Positions 51,036 to 64,000 of a stretch of DNA of 64,000 nucleotides are shown in pieces. Positions within the stretch are counted from its first letter, which is position 1. Every line of letters starts with the position of its first letter. A program made the translations under genes and the position numbers. The notes beneath the pieces were generated by a model, which had not been told where the DNA came from, did not search any database, and worked only from the letters and a program-made list of their open reading frames with translations. Origin of the DNA: Solea solea (Eukaryota; Chordata; Actinopteri; Pleuronectiformes; Soleidae); the NCBI RefSeq assembly GCF_958295425.1, contig NC_081138.1:23355886-23419885 (forward strand). The letters are read 5' to 3'.

Positions 51036-54000
51036 TTTGGACGACATAGTAACCCATGACTTTTTTCACAGATTTTGGACGACAAACTAACCTATGACTT
51101 TTTTGACTGATTTTGGACGACATACTAACCTATGACTTTTTGACTGATTTTGGACGACATACGAACCTATGACTTTTTTGACTGATTTTGGACGACATAG
51201 TAACCTATGACTTTTTTCACAGATTTTGGACGACATACTAAACTATGACTTTTTTGACTGATTTTGGACGACATACTAACTTATGACTTTTTTCACAGAT
51301 TTTGGACGACATACTAACCTATGACTTTTTTGACTGATTTTGGACGACATACTAACCTATGACTTTTTTGATTGATTTTGGACGACATACTAACCTATGA
51401 CTTTTTTGACTCATTTTGGACGACATAGTAACCCATGACTTTTTGGACTCATTTTGGACGACATACTAACCTATGACTTTTTGACTGATTTTGGACGACA
51501 TACGAACCTATGACTTTTTTGACTGATTTTGGACGACATACTAACCTATGACTTTTTTGACTGATTTTGGACGACATACTAACCTATGACTTTTTTGATT
51601 GATTTTGGACGACATACTAACCTATGACTTTTTTGACTCATTTTGGACGACATAGTAACCCATGACTTTTTGGACTCATTTTGGACGACATACTAACCTA
51701 TGACTTTTTGACTGATTTTGGACGACATACGAACCTATGACTTTTTTGACTGATTTTGGACGACATAGTAACCTATGACTTTTTTCACAGATTTTGGACG
51801 ACATACTAAACTATGACTTTTTTGACAGATTTTGGACGACATACTAACCTATGACTTTTTTGACTGATTTTGGACGACATACTAACCTATGACTTTTTGG
51901 ACTGATTTTGGACGACAAACTAACCTATGACTTTTTGACTGATTTTGGACGACATACTAACCTATGACTTTTTGGACTCATTTTGGACGACATACTAACC
52001 TATGACTTTTTGGACTCATTTTGGACGACATACTAACCTATGACTTTTTTGACTGATTTTGGAAGACATACTAACCTATGACTTTTTTGACTGCTTTTGG
52101 ACGACATACTAACCTATGACTTTTTGGACTCATTTTGGACGACATACTAACCTATGACTTTTTTGACAGATTTTGGACGACATACTAACCTATGACTTTT
52201 TTGACTCATTTTGGACGACATACTAACCTATGACTTTTTGGACTCATTTTGGACGACATACTAACCTATGACTTTTTTGACTGATTTTGGACGACATACT
52301 AACCTATGACTTTTTGACTGATTTTGGACGACATACTAACCTATGACTTTTTTGACTGATTTTGGACGACATACTAACCTATGACTTTTTTGACTGCTTT
52401 TGGACGACATACTAACCTATGACTTTTTGGACTGATTTTGGACGACAAACTAACCTATGACTTTTTGGACTGATTTTAGACGACATACTAACCTATGACT
52501 TTTTTGACTGATTTTGGACGACATACTAACCTATGACTTTTTTGACTGCTTTTGGACGACATACTAACCTATGACTTTTTGGACTCATTTTGGACGACAT
52601 ACTAACCTATGACTTTTTTGACAGATTTTGGACGACATACTAACCTATGACTTTTTTGACTCATTTTGGACGACATACTAACCTATGACTTTTTTGACTG
52701 ATTTTGGACGACATACTAACCTATGACTTTTTTCACAGATTTTGGACGACATACTAACCTATGACTTTTTTGACTCATTTTGGACGACATACTAACCTAT
52801 GACTTTTTTGACTGATTTTGGATGACATACTAACCTATGACTTTTTGGACTCATTTTGGACGACATACTAACCTATGACTTTTTTGACTGATTTTGGACG
52901 ACATACTAACCTATGACTTTTTGACTGATTTTGGACGACATACTAACCTATGACTTTTTTCACAGATTTTGGAAGACAAACTAACCTATGACTTTTTGAC
53001 TGATTTTGGAAGACATACTAACCTATGACTTTTTTGACTGATTTTGGACGACATACTAACCTATGACTTTTTTGACTGATTTTGGACGACATACTAACCT
53101 ATGACTTTTTGGACTGATTTTGGAAGACAAACTAACCTATGACTTTTTGACTGATTTTGGAAGACATACTAACCTATGACTTTTTGGACTGATTTTGGAC
53201 GACAAACTAACCTATGACTTTTTGGACTGATTTTAGACGACATACTAACCTATGACTTTTTTGACTGATTTTGGACGACATACTAACCTATGACTTTTTT
53301 GACTGCTTTTGGACGACATACTAACCTATGACTTTTTGGACTCATTTTGGACGACATACTAACCTATGACTTTTTTGACAGATTTTGGACGACATACTAA
53401 CCTATGACTTTTTTGACTCATTTTGGACGACATACTAACCTATGACTTTTTTGACTGATTTTGGACGACATACTAACCTATGACTTTTTGGACTGATTTT
53501 GGACGACATACTATCCTATGACTTTTTTGACTGATTTTGGAAGACATACTAACCTATGACTTTTTTGACTCATTTTGGACGACATACTAACCTATGACTT
53601 TTTTGACTGATTTTGGACGACATACTAACCTATGACTTTTTGGACTCATTTTGGACGACATACTAACCTATGACTTTTTTGACTGATTTTGGACGACATA
53701 CTAACCTATGACTTTTTGACTGATTTTGGACGACATACTAACCTATGACTTTTTTGACTGATTTTGGACGACATACTAACCTATGACTTTTTGGACTGAT
53801 TTTGGAAGACAAACTAACCTATGACTTTTTGACTGATTTTGGAAGACATACTAACCTATGACTTTTTGGACTGATTTTGGACGACAAACTAACCTATGAC
53901 TTTTTGGACTGATTTTGGAAGACAAACTAACCTATGACTTTTTGACTGATTTTGGAAGACATACTAACCTATGACTTTTTGGACTGATTTTGGACGACAA

Positions 54001-54411
54001 ACTAACCTATGACTTTTTGGACTGATTTTAGACGACATACTAACCTATGACTTTTTTGACTGATTTTGGACGACATACTAACCTATGACTTTTTTGACTG
54101 ATTTTGGACGACATACTAACCTATGACTTTTTGGACTGATTTTGGAAGACAAACTAACCTATGACTTTTTGGACTGATTTTAGACGACATACTAACCTAT
54201 GACTTTTTTGACTGATTTTGGACGACATACTAACCTATGACTTTTTTGACTGCTTTTGGACGACATACTAACCTATGACTTTTTGGACTCATATTGGACG
54301 ACATACTAACCTATGACTTTTTTCATTGATTTTGGACGACATACTAACCTATGACTTTTTTGACAGATTTTGGACGACATTCTATACTATGACATTTTAG
54401 GTGATTTTGGA

Positions 54412-54532
54412 GGTTAAACAATACTTTTTCAGTTGGCTGCGTGGTTTGGGACGCTACTGTTACAATACTGGCCTTTAAGAGACACTGGTTTGAATCCATC
54501 ACTAATAACTAACTAAAACATGTTTGTGTCAC
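54412..54532 (+). repeat. Array spacer 18 (last in window)
   Basis: Copy of the 121-bp tRNA-like spacer. No further copy occurs in the remaining 9.5 kb. Confidence 0.9.
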
Positions 54533-54949
54533 TTTGGACGACATAGTAACCCATGACTTTTTTCACAGATTTTGGACGACAAACTAACCTATGACTTTTT
54601 TGACTGATTTTGGACGACATAGTAACCTATGACTTTTTTCACAGATTTTGGACGACATACTAACTTATGACTTTTTGACTGATTTTGGACGACATACTAA
54701 CCTATGACTTTTTGGACTGATTTTGGACGACAAACTAACCTATGACTTTTTGGACTGATTTTGGACGACATACTAACCTATGACTTTTTTGACTGATTTT
54801 GGACGACATACTAACCTATGACTTTTTGGACTGATTTTGGACGACATACTAACCTATGACTTTTTGGACTGATTTTGGAAGACAAACTAACCTATGACTT
54901 TTTGACTGATTTTGGAAGACATACTAACCTATGACTTTTTTCACAGATT

Positions 54950-57900
54950 TTGGACGACATACTAACCTATGACTTTTTTGACTGATTTTGGACGACATAC
55001 TAACCTATGACTTTTTGACTGATTTTGGACGACATACGAACCTATGACTTTTTTGACTGATTTTGGACGACATAGTAACCTATGACTTTTTTCACAGATT
55101 TTGGACGACATACTAACCTATGACTTTTTTTCACTGATTTTGGACGACATACTAACCTATGACTTTTTGGACTGATTTTGGACGACATACTAACCTATGA
55201 CTTTTTGGACTGATTTTGGACGACAAACTAACCTATGACTTTTTGGACTGATTTTGGACGACATACTAACCTATGACTTTTTTGACAGATTTTGGACGAC
55301 ATACTAACCTATTACTTTTTTGACTGATTTTGAACGACATACTAACCTATAGCTTTTTTCACGGATTTTGGACGACATACTAACCTATGACTTTTTTGAC
55401 TGATTTTGGACGACATACTAACCTATGACTTTTTTGACTGATTTTGGACGACATACTATAACCTATGACTTTTTGACTGATTTTGGACGACATACTAACC
55501 TATGACTTTTTTCACAGATTTTGGACGACATACTAACCTATGACTTTTTTTGACTCATTTTGGACGACATACTAAACTATGACTTTTTTGACTCATTTTG
55601 GACGACATACTAACCTATGACTTTTTTCACAGATTTTGGACGACATACTAACCTATGACTTTTTGGACTGATTTTGGACGACATACTAACCTATGACTTT
55701 TTGGACTGATTTTGGAAGACAAACTAACCTATGACTTTTTGACTGATTTTGGAAGACATACTAACCTATGACTTTTTTGACTGATTTTGGACGACATACT
55801 AACCTATGACTTTTTTCACAGATTTTGGACGACATACTAACCTATGACTTTTTTGACTGATTTTGGACGACATACTAACCTATGACTTTTTGACTGATTT
55901 TGGACGACATACGAACCTATGACTTTTTTGACTGATTTTGGACGACATAGTAACCTATGACTTTTTTCACAGATTTTGGACGACATACTAACCTATGACT
56001 TTTTTCACTGATTTTGGACGACATACTAACCTATGACTTTTTGGACTGATTTTGGACGACATACTAACCTATGACTTTTTGGACTGATTTTGGACGACAA
56101 ACTAACCTATGACTTTTTGGACTGATTTTGGACGACATACTAACCTATGACTTTTTGACAGATTTTGGACGACATACTAACCTATGACTTTTTTGACTGA
56201 TTTTGGACTACATACTAACCTATGACTTTTTTGACTGATTTTGGACGACATACTAACCTATGACTTTTTTCACAGATTTTGGACGACATACTAACCTATG
56301 ACTTTTTGGACTGATTTTGGACGACATACTAACCTATGACTTTTTGGACTGATTTTGGAAGACAAACTAACCTATGACTTTTTGACTGATTTTGGAAGAC
56401 ATACTAACCTATGACTTCTTTCACAGATTTTGGACGACATACTAACCTATGACTTTTTTGACTGATTTTGGACGACATACTAACCTATGACTTTTTGACT
56501 GATTTTGGACGACATACGAACCTATGACTTTTTTGACTGATTTTGGACGACATAGTAACCTATGACTTTTTTCACAGATTTTGGACGACATACTAACCTA
56601 TGACTTTTTTTCACTGATTTTGGACGACATACTAACCTATGACTTTTTTGACAGATTTTGGACGACATACTAACCTATTACTTTTTTGACTGATTTTGAA
56701 CGACATACTAACCTATAGCTTTTTTCACGGATTTTGGACAACATACTAACCTATGACTTTTTTGACTGATTTTGGACGACATACTAACCTATGACTTTTT
56801 TGACTGATTTTGGACGACATACTATAACCTATGACTTTTTGACTGATTTTGGACGACATACTAACCTATGACTTTTTTCACAGATTTTGGACGACATACT
56901 AACCTATGACTTTTTTTGACTCATTTTGGACGACATACTAAACTATGACTTTTTGGACTCATTTTGGACGACATACTAACCTATGACTTTTTTCACAGAT
57001 TTTGGACGACATACTAACCTATGACTTTTTGGACTGATTTTGGACGACATACTAACCTATGACTTTTTGGACTGATTTTGGAAGACAAACTAACCTATGA
57101 CTTTTTGACTGATTTTGGAAGACATACTAACCTATGACTTTTTTGACTGATTTTGGACGACATACTAACCTATGACTTTTTTCACAGATTTTGGACGACA
57201 TACTAACCTATGACTTTTTTGACTGATTTTGGACGACATACTAACCTATGACTTTTTGACTGATTTTGGACGACATACGAACCTATGACTTTTTTGACTG
57301 ATTTTGGACGACATAGTAACCTATGACTTTTTTCACAGATTTTGGACGACATACTAACCTATGACTTTTTTCACTGATTTTGGACGACATACTAACCTAT
57401 GACTTTTTGGACTGATTTTGGACGACATACTAACCTATGACTTTTTGGACTGATTTTGGACGACAAACTAACCTATGACTTTTTGGACTGATTTTGGACG
57501 ACATACTAACCTATGACTTTTTGACAGATTTTGGACGACATACTAACCTATGACTTTTTTGACTGATTTTGGACTACATACTAACCTATGACTTTTTGGA
57601 CTGATTTTGGACGACATACTAACCTATGACTTTTTTGACTGATTTTGGACGACATACTAACCTATGACTTTTTGGACTGATTTTGGACGACATACTAACC
57701 TATGACTTTTTGGACTGATTTTGGACGACAAACTAACCTATGACTTTTTGACTGATTTTGGACGACATACGAACCTATGACTTTTTTGACTGATTTTGGA
57801 CGACATAGTAACCTATGACTTTTTTCACAGATTTTGGACGACATACTAACCTATGACTTTTTTTCACTGATTTTGGACGACATACTAACCTATGACTTTT

Positions 57901-58350
57901 TGGACTGATTTTGGACGACATACTAACCTATGACTTTTTGGACTGATTTTGGACGACAAACTAACCTATGACTTTTTGGACTGATTTTGGACGACATACT
58001 AACCTATGACTTTTTTGACAGATTTTGGACGACATACTAACCTATTACTTTTTTGACTGATTTTGAACGACATACTAACCTATAGCTTTTTTCACGGATT
58101 TTGGACGACATACTAACCTATGACTTTTTTGACTGATTTTGGACGACATACTAACCTATGACTTTTTTGACTGATTTTGGAGGACATACTATAACCTATG
58201 ACTTTTTGACTGATTTTGGACGACATACTAACCTATGACTTTTTTCACAGATTTTGGACGACATACTAACCTATGACTTTTTTTGACTCATTTTGGACGA
58301 CATACTAAACTATGACTTTTTGGACTCATTTTGGACGACATACTAACCTA
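54950..58350. repeat. Distal higher-order repeat, period about 1,366 bp
   Basis: Rare variants recur at a fixed interval. The unit with CTATTAC for CTATGAC is at 55308, 56674 and 58041. The insertion variant ACTATAACC is at 55455, 56821 and 58188. The CTATAGCTTTTTTCACGG unit recurs likewise. The steps are 1,366 and 1,367 bp, about 36 basic units. The three copies are close but not identical. Edges are approximate. Confidence 0.75.
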
Positions 58351-61300
58351 TGACTTTTTTCACAGATTTTGGACGACATACTAACCTATGACTTTTTGGA
58401 CTGATTTTGGACGACATACTAACCTATGACGTTTTGGACTGATTTTGGACGACAAACTAACCTATGACTTTTTTGACTGATTTTGGACGACATACTAACC
58501 TATGACTTTTTGGACTGATTTTGGACGACACACTAACCTATGACTTTTTGGACTGATTTTGGAAGACAAACTAACCTATGACTTTTTGACTGATTTTGGA
58601 AGACATACTAACCTATGACTTTTTTGACTGATTTTGGACGACATACTAACCTATGACTTTTTTCACAGATTTTGGACGACATACTAACCTATGACTTTTT
58701 GGACTCATTTTGGACGACATACTAACCTATGACTTTTTTGACTGATTTTGGACGACATACTAACCTATGACTTTTTTGACTGATTTTGGACGACATAGTA
58801 ACCTATGACTTTTTTCACAGATTTTGGACGACATACTAACTTATGACTTTTTGACTGATTTTGGACGACATACTAACCTATGACTTTTTGGACTGATTTT
58901 GGACGACAAACTAACCTATGACTTTTTGGACTGATTTTGGACGACATACTAACCTATGACTTTTTTGACTGATTTTGGACGACATACTAACCTATGACTT
59001 TTTGGACTGATTTTGGACGACATACTAACCTATGACTTTTTTGACTGATTTTGGACGACATACTATAACCTATGACTTTTTGACTGATTTTGGACGACAT
59101 ACTAACCTATGACTTTTTTCACAGATTTTGGACGACATACTAACCTATGACTTTTTGGACTGATTTTGGACGACATACTAACCTATGACTTTTTGGACTG
59201 ATTTTGGAAGACAAACTAACCTATGACTTTTTGGACTGATTTTGGACGACATACTAACCTATGACTTTTTGGACTGATTTTGGAAGACAAACTAACCTAT
59301 GACTTTTTGACTGATTTTGGAAGACATACTAACCTATGACTTTTTGGACTCATTTTGGACGACATACTAACCTATGACTTTTTTGACTGATTTTGGACGA
59401 CATACTAACCTATGACTTTTTGGACTGATTTTGGAAGACAAACTAACCTATGACTTTTTGACTGATTTTGGAAGACATACTAACTTATGACTTTTTTGAC
59501 TGATTTTGGACGACATACTAACCTATGACTTTTTTCACAGATTTTGGACGACATACTAACCTATGACTTTTTGGACTCATTTTGGACGACATACTAACCT
59601 ATGACTTTTTTGACTGATTTTGGACGACATACTAACCTATGACTTTTTTGACTGATTTTGGACGACATAGTAACCTATGACTTTTTTCACAGATTTTGGA
59701 CGACATACTAACCTATGACTTTTTGGACTCATTTTGGACGACGTACTATAACCTATGACTTTTTGACTGATTTTGGACGACATACTAACCTATGACTTTT
59801 TTCACAGATTTTGGACGACATACTAACCTATGACTTTTTGGACTGATTTTGGACGACATACTAACCTATGACTTTTTGGACTGATTTTGGAAGACAAACT
59901 AACCTATGACTTTTTGGACTGATTTTGGACGACATACTAACCTATGACTTTTTGGACTGATTTTGGAAGACAAACTAACCTATGACTTTTTGACTGATTT
60001 TGGAAGACATACTAACCTATGACTTTTTTGACTGATTTTGGACGACATACTAACCTATGACTTTTTTCACAGATTTCGGACGACATACTAACCTATGACT
60101 TTTTGGACTCATTTTGGACGACATACTAACCTATGACTTTTTTGACTGATTTTGGACGACCTACTATAACCTATGACTTTTTGACTGATTTTGGACGACA
60201 TACTAACCTATGACTTTTTTCACAGATTTTGGACGACATACTAACCTATGACTTTTTGGACTGATTTTGGACGACATACTAACCTATGACTTTTTGGACT
60301 GATTTTGGAAGACAAACTAACCTATGACTTTTTGACTGATTTTGGAAGACATACTAACCTATGACTTTTTTGACTGATTTTGGACGACATACTAACCTAT
60401 GACTTTTTTCACAGATTTTGGACGACATACTAACCTATGACTTTTTGGACTCATTTTGGACGACATACTAACCTATGACTTTTTTGACTGATTTTGGACG
60501 ACATACTAACCTATGACTTTTTTGACTGATTTTGGACGACATAGTAACCTATGACTTTTTTCACAGATTTTGGACGACATACTAACCTATGACTTTTTGG
60601 ACTCATTTTGGACGACATACTATAACCTATGACTTTTTGACTGATTTTGGACGACATACTAACCTATGACTTTTTTCACAGATTTTGGACGACATACTAA
60701 CCTATGACTTTTTGGACTGATTTTGGACGACATACTAACCTATGACTTTTTGGACTGATTTTGGAAGACAAACTAACCTATGACTTTTTGGACTGATTTT
60801 GGACGACATACTAACCTATGACTTTTTGGACTGATTTTGGAAGACAAACTAACCTATGACTTTTTGACTGATTTTGGAAGACATACTAACCTATGACTTT
60901 TTTGACTGATTTTGGACGACATACTAACCTATGACTTTTTTCACAGATTTCGGACGACATACTAACCTATGACTTTTTTCACAGATTTCGGACGACATAC
61001 TAACCTATGACTTTTTGGACTCATTTTGGACGACATACTAACCTATGACTTTTTTGACTGATTTTGGACGACATACTATAACCTATGACTTTTTGACTGA
61101 TTTTGGACGACATACTAACCTATGACTTTTTTCACAGATTTTGGACGACATACTAACCTATGACTTTTTGGACTGATTTTGGACGACATACTAACCTATG
61201 ACTTTTTGGACTGATTTTGGAAGACAAACTAACCTATGACTTTTTGGACTGATTTTGGACGACATACTAACCTATGACTTTTTGGACTGATTTTGGAAGA

Positions 61301-64000
61301 CAAACTAACCTATCACTTTTTTGACTGATTTTGGAAGACATACTAACCTATGACTTTTTGGACTCATTTTGGACGACATACTAACCTATGACTTTTTTGA
61401 CTGATTTTGGAAGACAAACTAACCTATGACTTTTTGACTGATTTTGGAAGACATACTAACCTATGACTTTTTTGACTGATTTTGGACGACATACTAACCT
61501 ATGACTTTTTGGACTCATTTTGGACGACATACTAACCTATGACTTTTTTGACTGATTTTGGACGACATACTAACCTATGACTTTTTTGACTGATTTTGGA
61601 CGACATAGTAACCTATGACTTTTTTCACAGATTTTGGACGACATACCAACTTATGACTTTTTGATTGATTTTGGACGACATACTAACCTGTGACTTTTTG
61701 GACTGATTTTGGAAGACAAACTAACCTATGACTTTTTGGACTGATTTTGGACGACATACTAACCTATGACTTTTTGGACTGATTTTGGAAGACAAACTAA
61801 CCTATGACTTTTTTGACTGATTTTGGAAGACATACTAACCTATGACTTTTTGGACTCATTTTGGACGACATACTAACCTATGACTTTTTTGACTGATTTT
61901 GGAAGACAAACTAACCTATGACTTTTTGACTGATTTTGGAAGACATACTAACCTATGACTTTTTTGACTGATTTTGGACGACATACTAACCTATGACTTT
62001 TTGGACTCATTTTGGACGACATACTAACCTATGACTTTTTTGACTGATTTTGGACGACATACTAACCTATGACTTTTTTGACTGATTTTGGACGACATAG
62101 TAACCTATGACTTTTTTCACAGATTTTGGACGACATACCAACTTATGACTTTTTGATTGATTTTGGACGACATACTAACCTGTGACTTTTTGGACTGATT
62201 TTGGACGACATACTAACCTATGACTTTTTGACTGATTTTGGAAGACATACTAACCTATGACTTTTTGGACTGATTTTGGACGACATACTAACCTATGACT
62301 TTTTGGACTGATTTTGGACGACATACTAACCTATGACTTTTGGACTGATTTTGGACGACATACTAACCTATGACTTTTTGGACTGATTTTGGAAGACAAA
62401 CTAACCTATGACTTTTTGACTGATTTTGGAAGACATACTAACCTATGACTTTTTTGACTGATTTTGGACGACATACTAACCTATGACTTTTTTCACAGAT
62501 TTCGGACGACATACTAACCTATGACTTTTTGGACTCATTTTGGACGACATACTAACCTATGACTTTTTTGACTGATTTTGGACGACATACTAACCTATGA
62601 CTTTTTTGACTGATTTTGGACGACATAGTAACCTATGACTTTTTTCACAGATTTTGGACGACATACTAACTTATGACTTTTTGACTGATTTTGGACGACA
62701 TACTAACCTATGACTTTTTGGACTGATTTTGGACGACATACTAACCTATGACTTTTTGGACTGATTTTGGAAGACAAACTAACCTATGACTTTTTGACTG
62801 ATTTTGGAAGACATACTAACCTATGACTTTTTTGACTGATTTTGGACGACATACTAACCTATGACTTTTTTCACTGATTTTGGACGACATACTAACCTAT
62901 GACTTTTTTGACTGATTTTGGACGACATACTAACCTATGACTTTTTGACTGATTTTGGACGACATACGAACCTATGACTTTTTTGACTGATTTTGGACGA
63001 CATAGTAACCTATGACTTTTTTCACAGATTTTGGACGACATACTAACCTATGACTTTTTTCACTGATTTTGGACGACATACTAACCTATGACTTTTTGGA
63101 CTGATTTTGGACGACATACTAACCTATGACTTTTTTGACTGATTTTGGACGACATAGTAACCTATGACTTTTTTCACAGATTTTGGACGACATACCAACT
63201 TATGACTTTTTGACTGATTTTGGACGACATACTAACCTGTGACTTTTTGGACTGATTTTGGACGACATACTAACCTATGACTTTTTGACTGATTTTGGAA
63301 GACATACTAACCTATGACTTTTTTGACTGATTTTGGACGACATACTAACCTATGACTTTTTTCACAGATTTTGGACGACATACTAACCTATGACTTTTTT
63401 GACTGATTTTGGACGACATAGTAACCTATGACTTTTTTCACAGATTTTGGACGACATACTAACTTATGACTTTTTGACTGATTTTGGACGACATACTAAC
63501 CTATGACTTTTTGGACTGATTTTGGACGACATACTAACCTATGACTTTTTGGACTGATTTTGGAAGACAAACTAACCTATGACTTTTTGACTGATTTTGG
63601 AAGACATACTAACCTATGACTTTTTTGACTGATTTTGGACGACATACTAACCTATGACTTTTTTCACAGATTTTGGACGACATAGTAACCTATGACTTTT
63701 TTCACAGATTTTGGACGACATACCAACTTATGACTTTTTGACTGATTTTGGACGACATACTAACCTGTGACTTTTTGACAGATTTTGGACGACATACTAA
63801 CCTATGACTTTTTTGACTGATTTTGGACGACATACTAACCTATGACTTTTTTCACAGATTTTGGACGACATACTAACCTATGACTTTTTTCACTGATTTT
63901 GGACGACATACTAACCTATGACTTTTTTGACTGATTTTGGAAGACATACTAACCTATGACTTTTTTGACTGATTTTGGACGACATAGTAACCTATGACTT

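Larger units (their letters stand above)
19928..64000. repeat. Large 37-38-bp satellite/minisatellite array with higher-order structure (runs off the window)
   Basis: From 19928 to the window end the sequence is one head-to-tail array of 37-38-bp units. The unit core is TTTTGGACGACATACTAAC, followed by CTATGAC and a T5-T6 tract. A degraded half unit (about 19911-19927) marks the left edge. Dividing length by unit size, and removing spacers, the SINE and the gap, gives about 1,100 units. Recurrent variants occur in fixed order: GAAGACAAAC for GACGACATAC, ATAGTAACCC, ATACGAACC, TTTTAGACGAC, GACTGCTTTTGG, TTTTTTCACAG and GACTCATTTT. This is the mark of higher-order repeats. The array is in one orientation throughout, AT-rich, with no transposase and no meaningful coding frame. 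I do not recognise it as a named satellite; no CENP-B-box-like motif was noticed. Confidence 0.97.

Noticed and set aside
19928..64000. CRISPR-like array of short direct repeats
   Set aside because: The repeats are head-to-tail without unique spacers, the unit itself varies, and the setting is a vertebrate genome with no cas genes.
19928..64000. Telomeric repeat or canonical CENP-B box in the array
   Set aside because: No TTAGGG tandem repeats and no CENP-B-box-like core were seen. A centromeric role cannot be claimed from sequence alone.

Overview
The window is vertebrate nuclear DNA from a ray-finned fish. The coding exons at the left encode the C-terminal half of a SHANK postsynaptic scaffold, and fish-type repeats sit around them: a DANA/Mermaid-like tRNA SINE and short hAT-like inverted-repeat elements. 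The repeat types suggest a percomorph, but no species can be named from this sequence. There is no bacterial or viral gene content.

Region 1 (1-13,856) is the 3' end of a plus-strand SHANK gene, best matched to SHANK2 (one of the teleost shank2 copies). Four coding exons are supported by splice sites and continuous phase: 818-930, 1108-1213, the large proline/serine-rich exon 2217-4698, and the terminal exon 13328-13856, which carries the SAM domain and the stop codon. Together they encode about 1,076 residues. The N-terminal ankyrin, SH3 and PDZ domains must lie upstream of the window. The large exon holds the Homer-binding PPLEF motif and the cortactin-type PPVPPKPK motif; the last exon holds the SAM domain. 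The 8.6-kb last intron contains microsatellites, a possible recursive splice site and a decayed LINE fragment.

Region 2 (13,857 to about 19,910) is the probable 3' UTR and downstream flank. It has several AATAAA signals and three or four MITE-like elements, one nested inside another. I see no further gene here.

Region 3 (about 19,928 to 64,000, running off the window) is one continuous minisatellite/satellite array of 37-38-bp units, roughly 1,100 of them (estimated from length, not counted). Within it a 121-bp non-satellite spacer recurs 18 times between 21,031 and 54,532, nearly unchanged. The spacer has A-box-like and B-box-like motifs at tRNA-like spacing and is flanked by a short TTTGGA repeat, so it looks like a tRNA-derived insertion that was later amplified with the array. 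Distances between spacers show layered segmental duplication (periods 2,517, 1,944, 795 and 2,201 bp). The distal part (after 54.5 kb) has no spacer and has its own roughly 1,366-bp higher-order repeat. A single young SINE (50,087-50,466) interrupts the array, and a 200-N assembly gap lies at 26,148-26,347.

The most unusual content is this array beginning only about 6 kb past the stop codon of a SHANK gene. Read on the gene's strand, most units carry a perfect TACTAAC branch-point-like motif followed by a T tract and, in a subset of units, a CAG acceptor.
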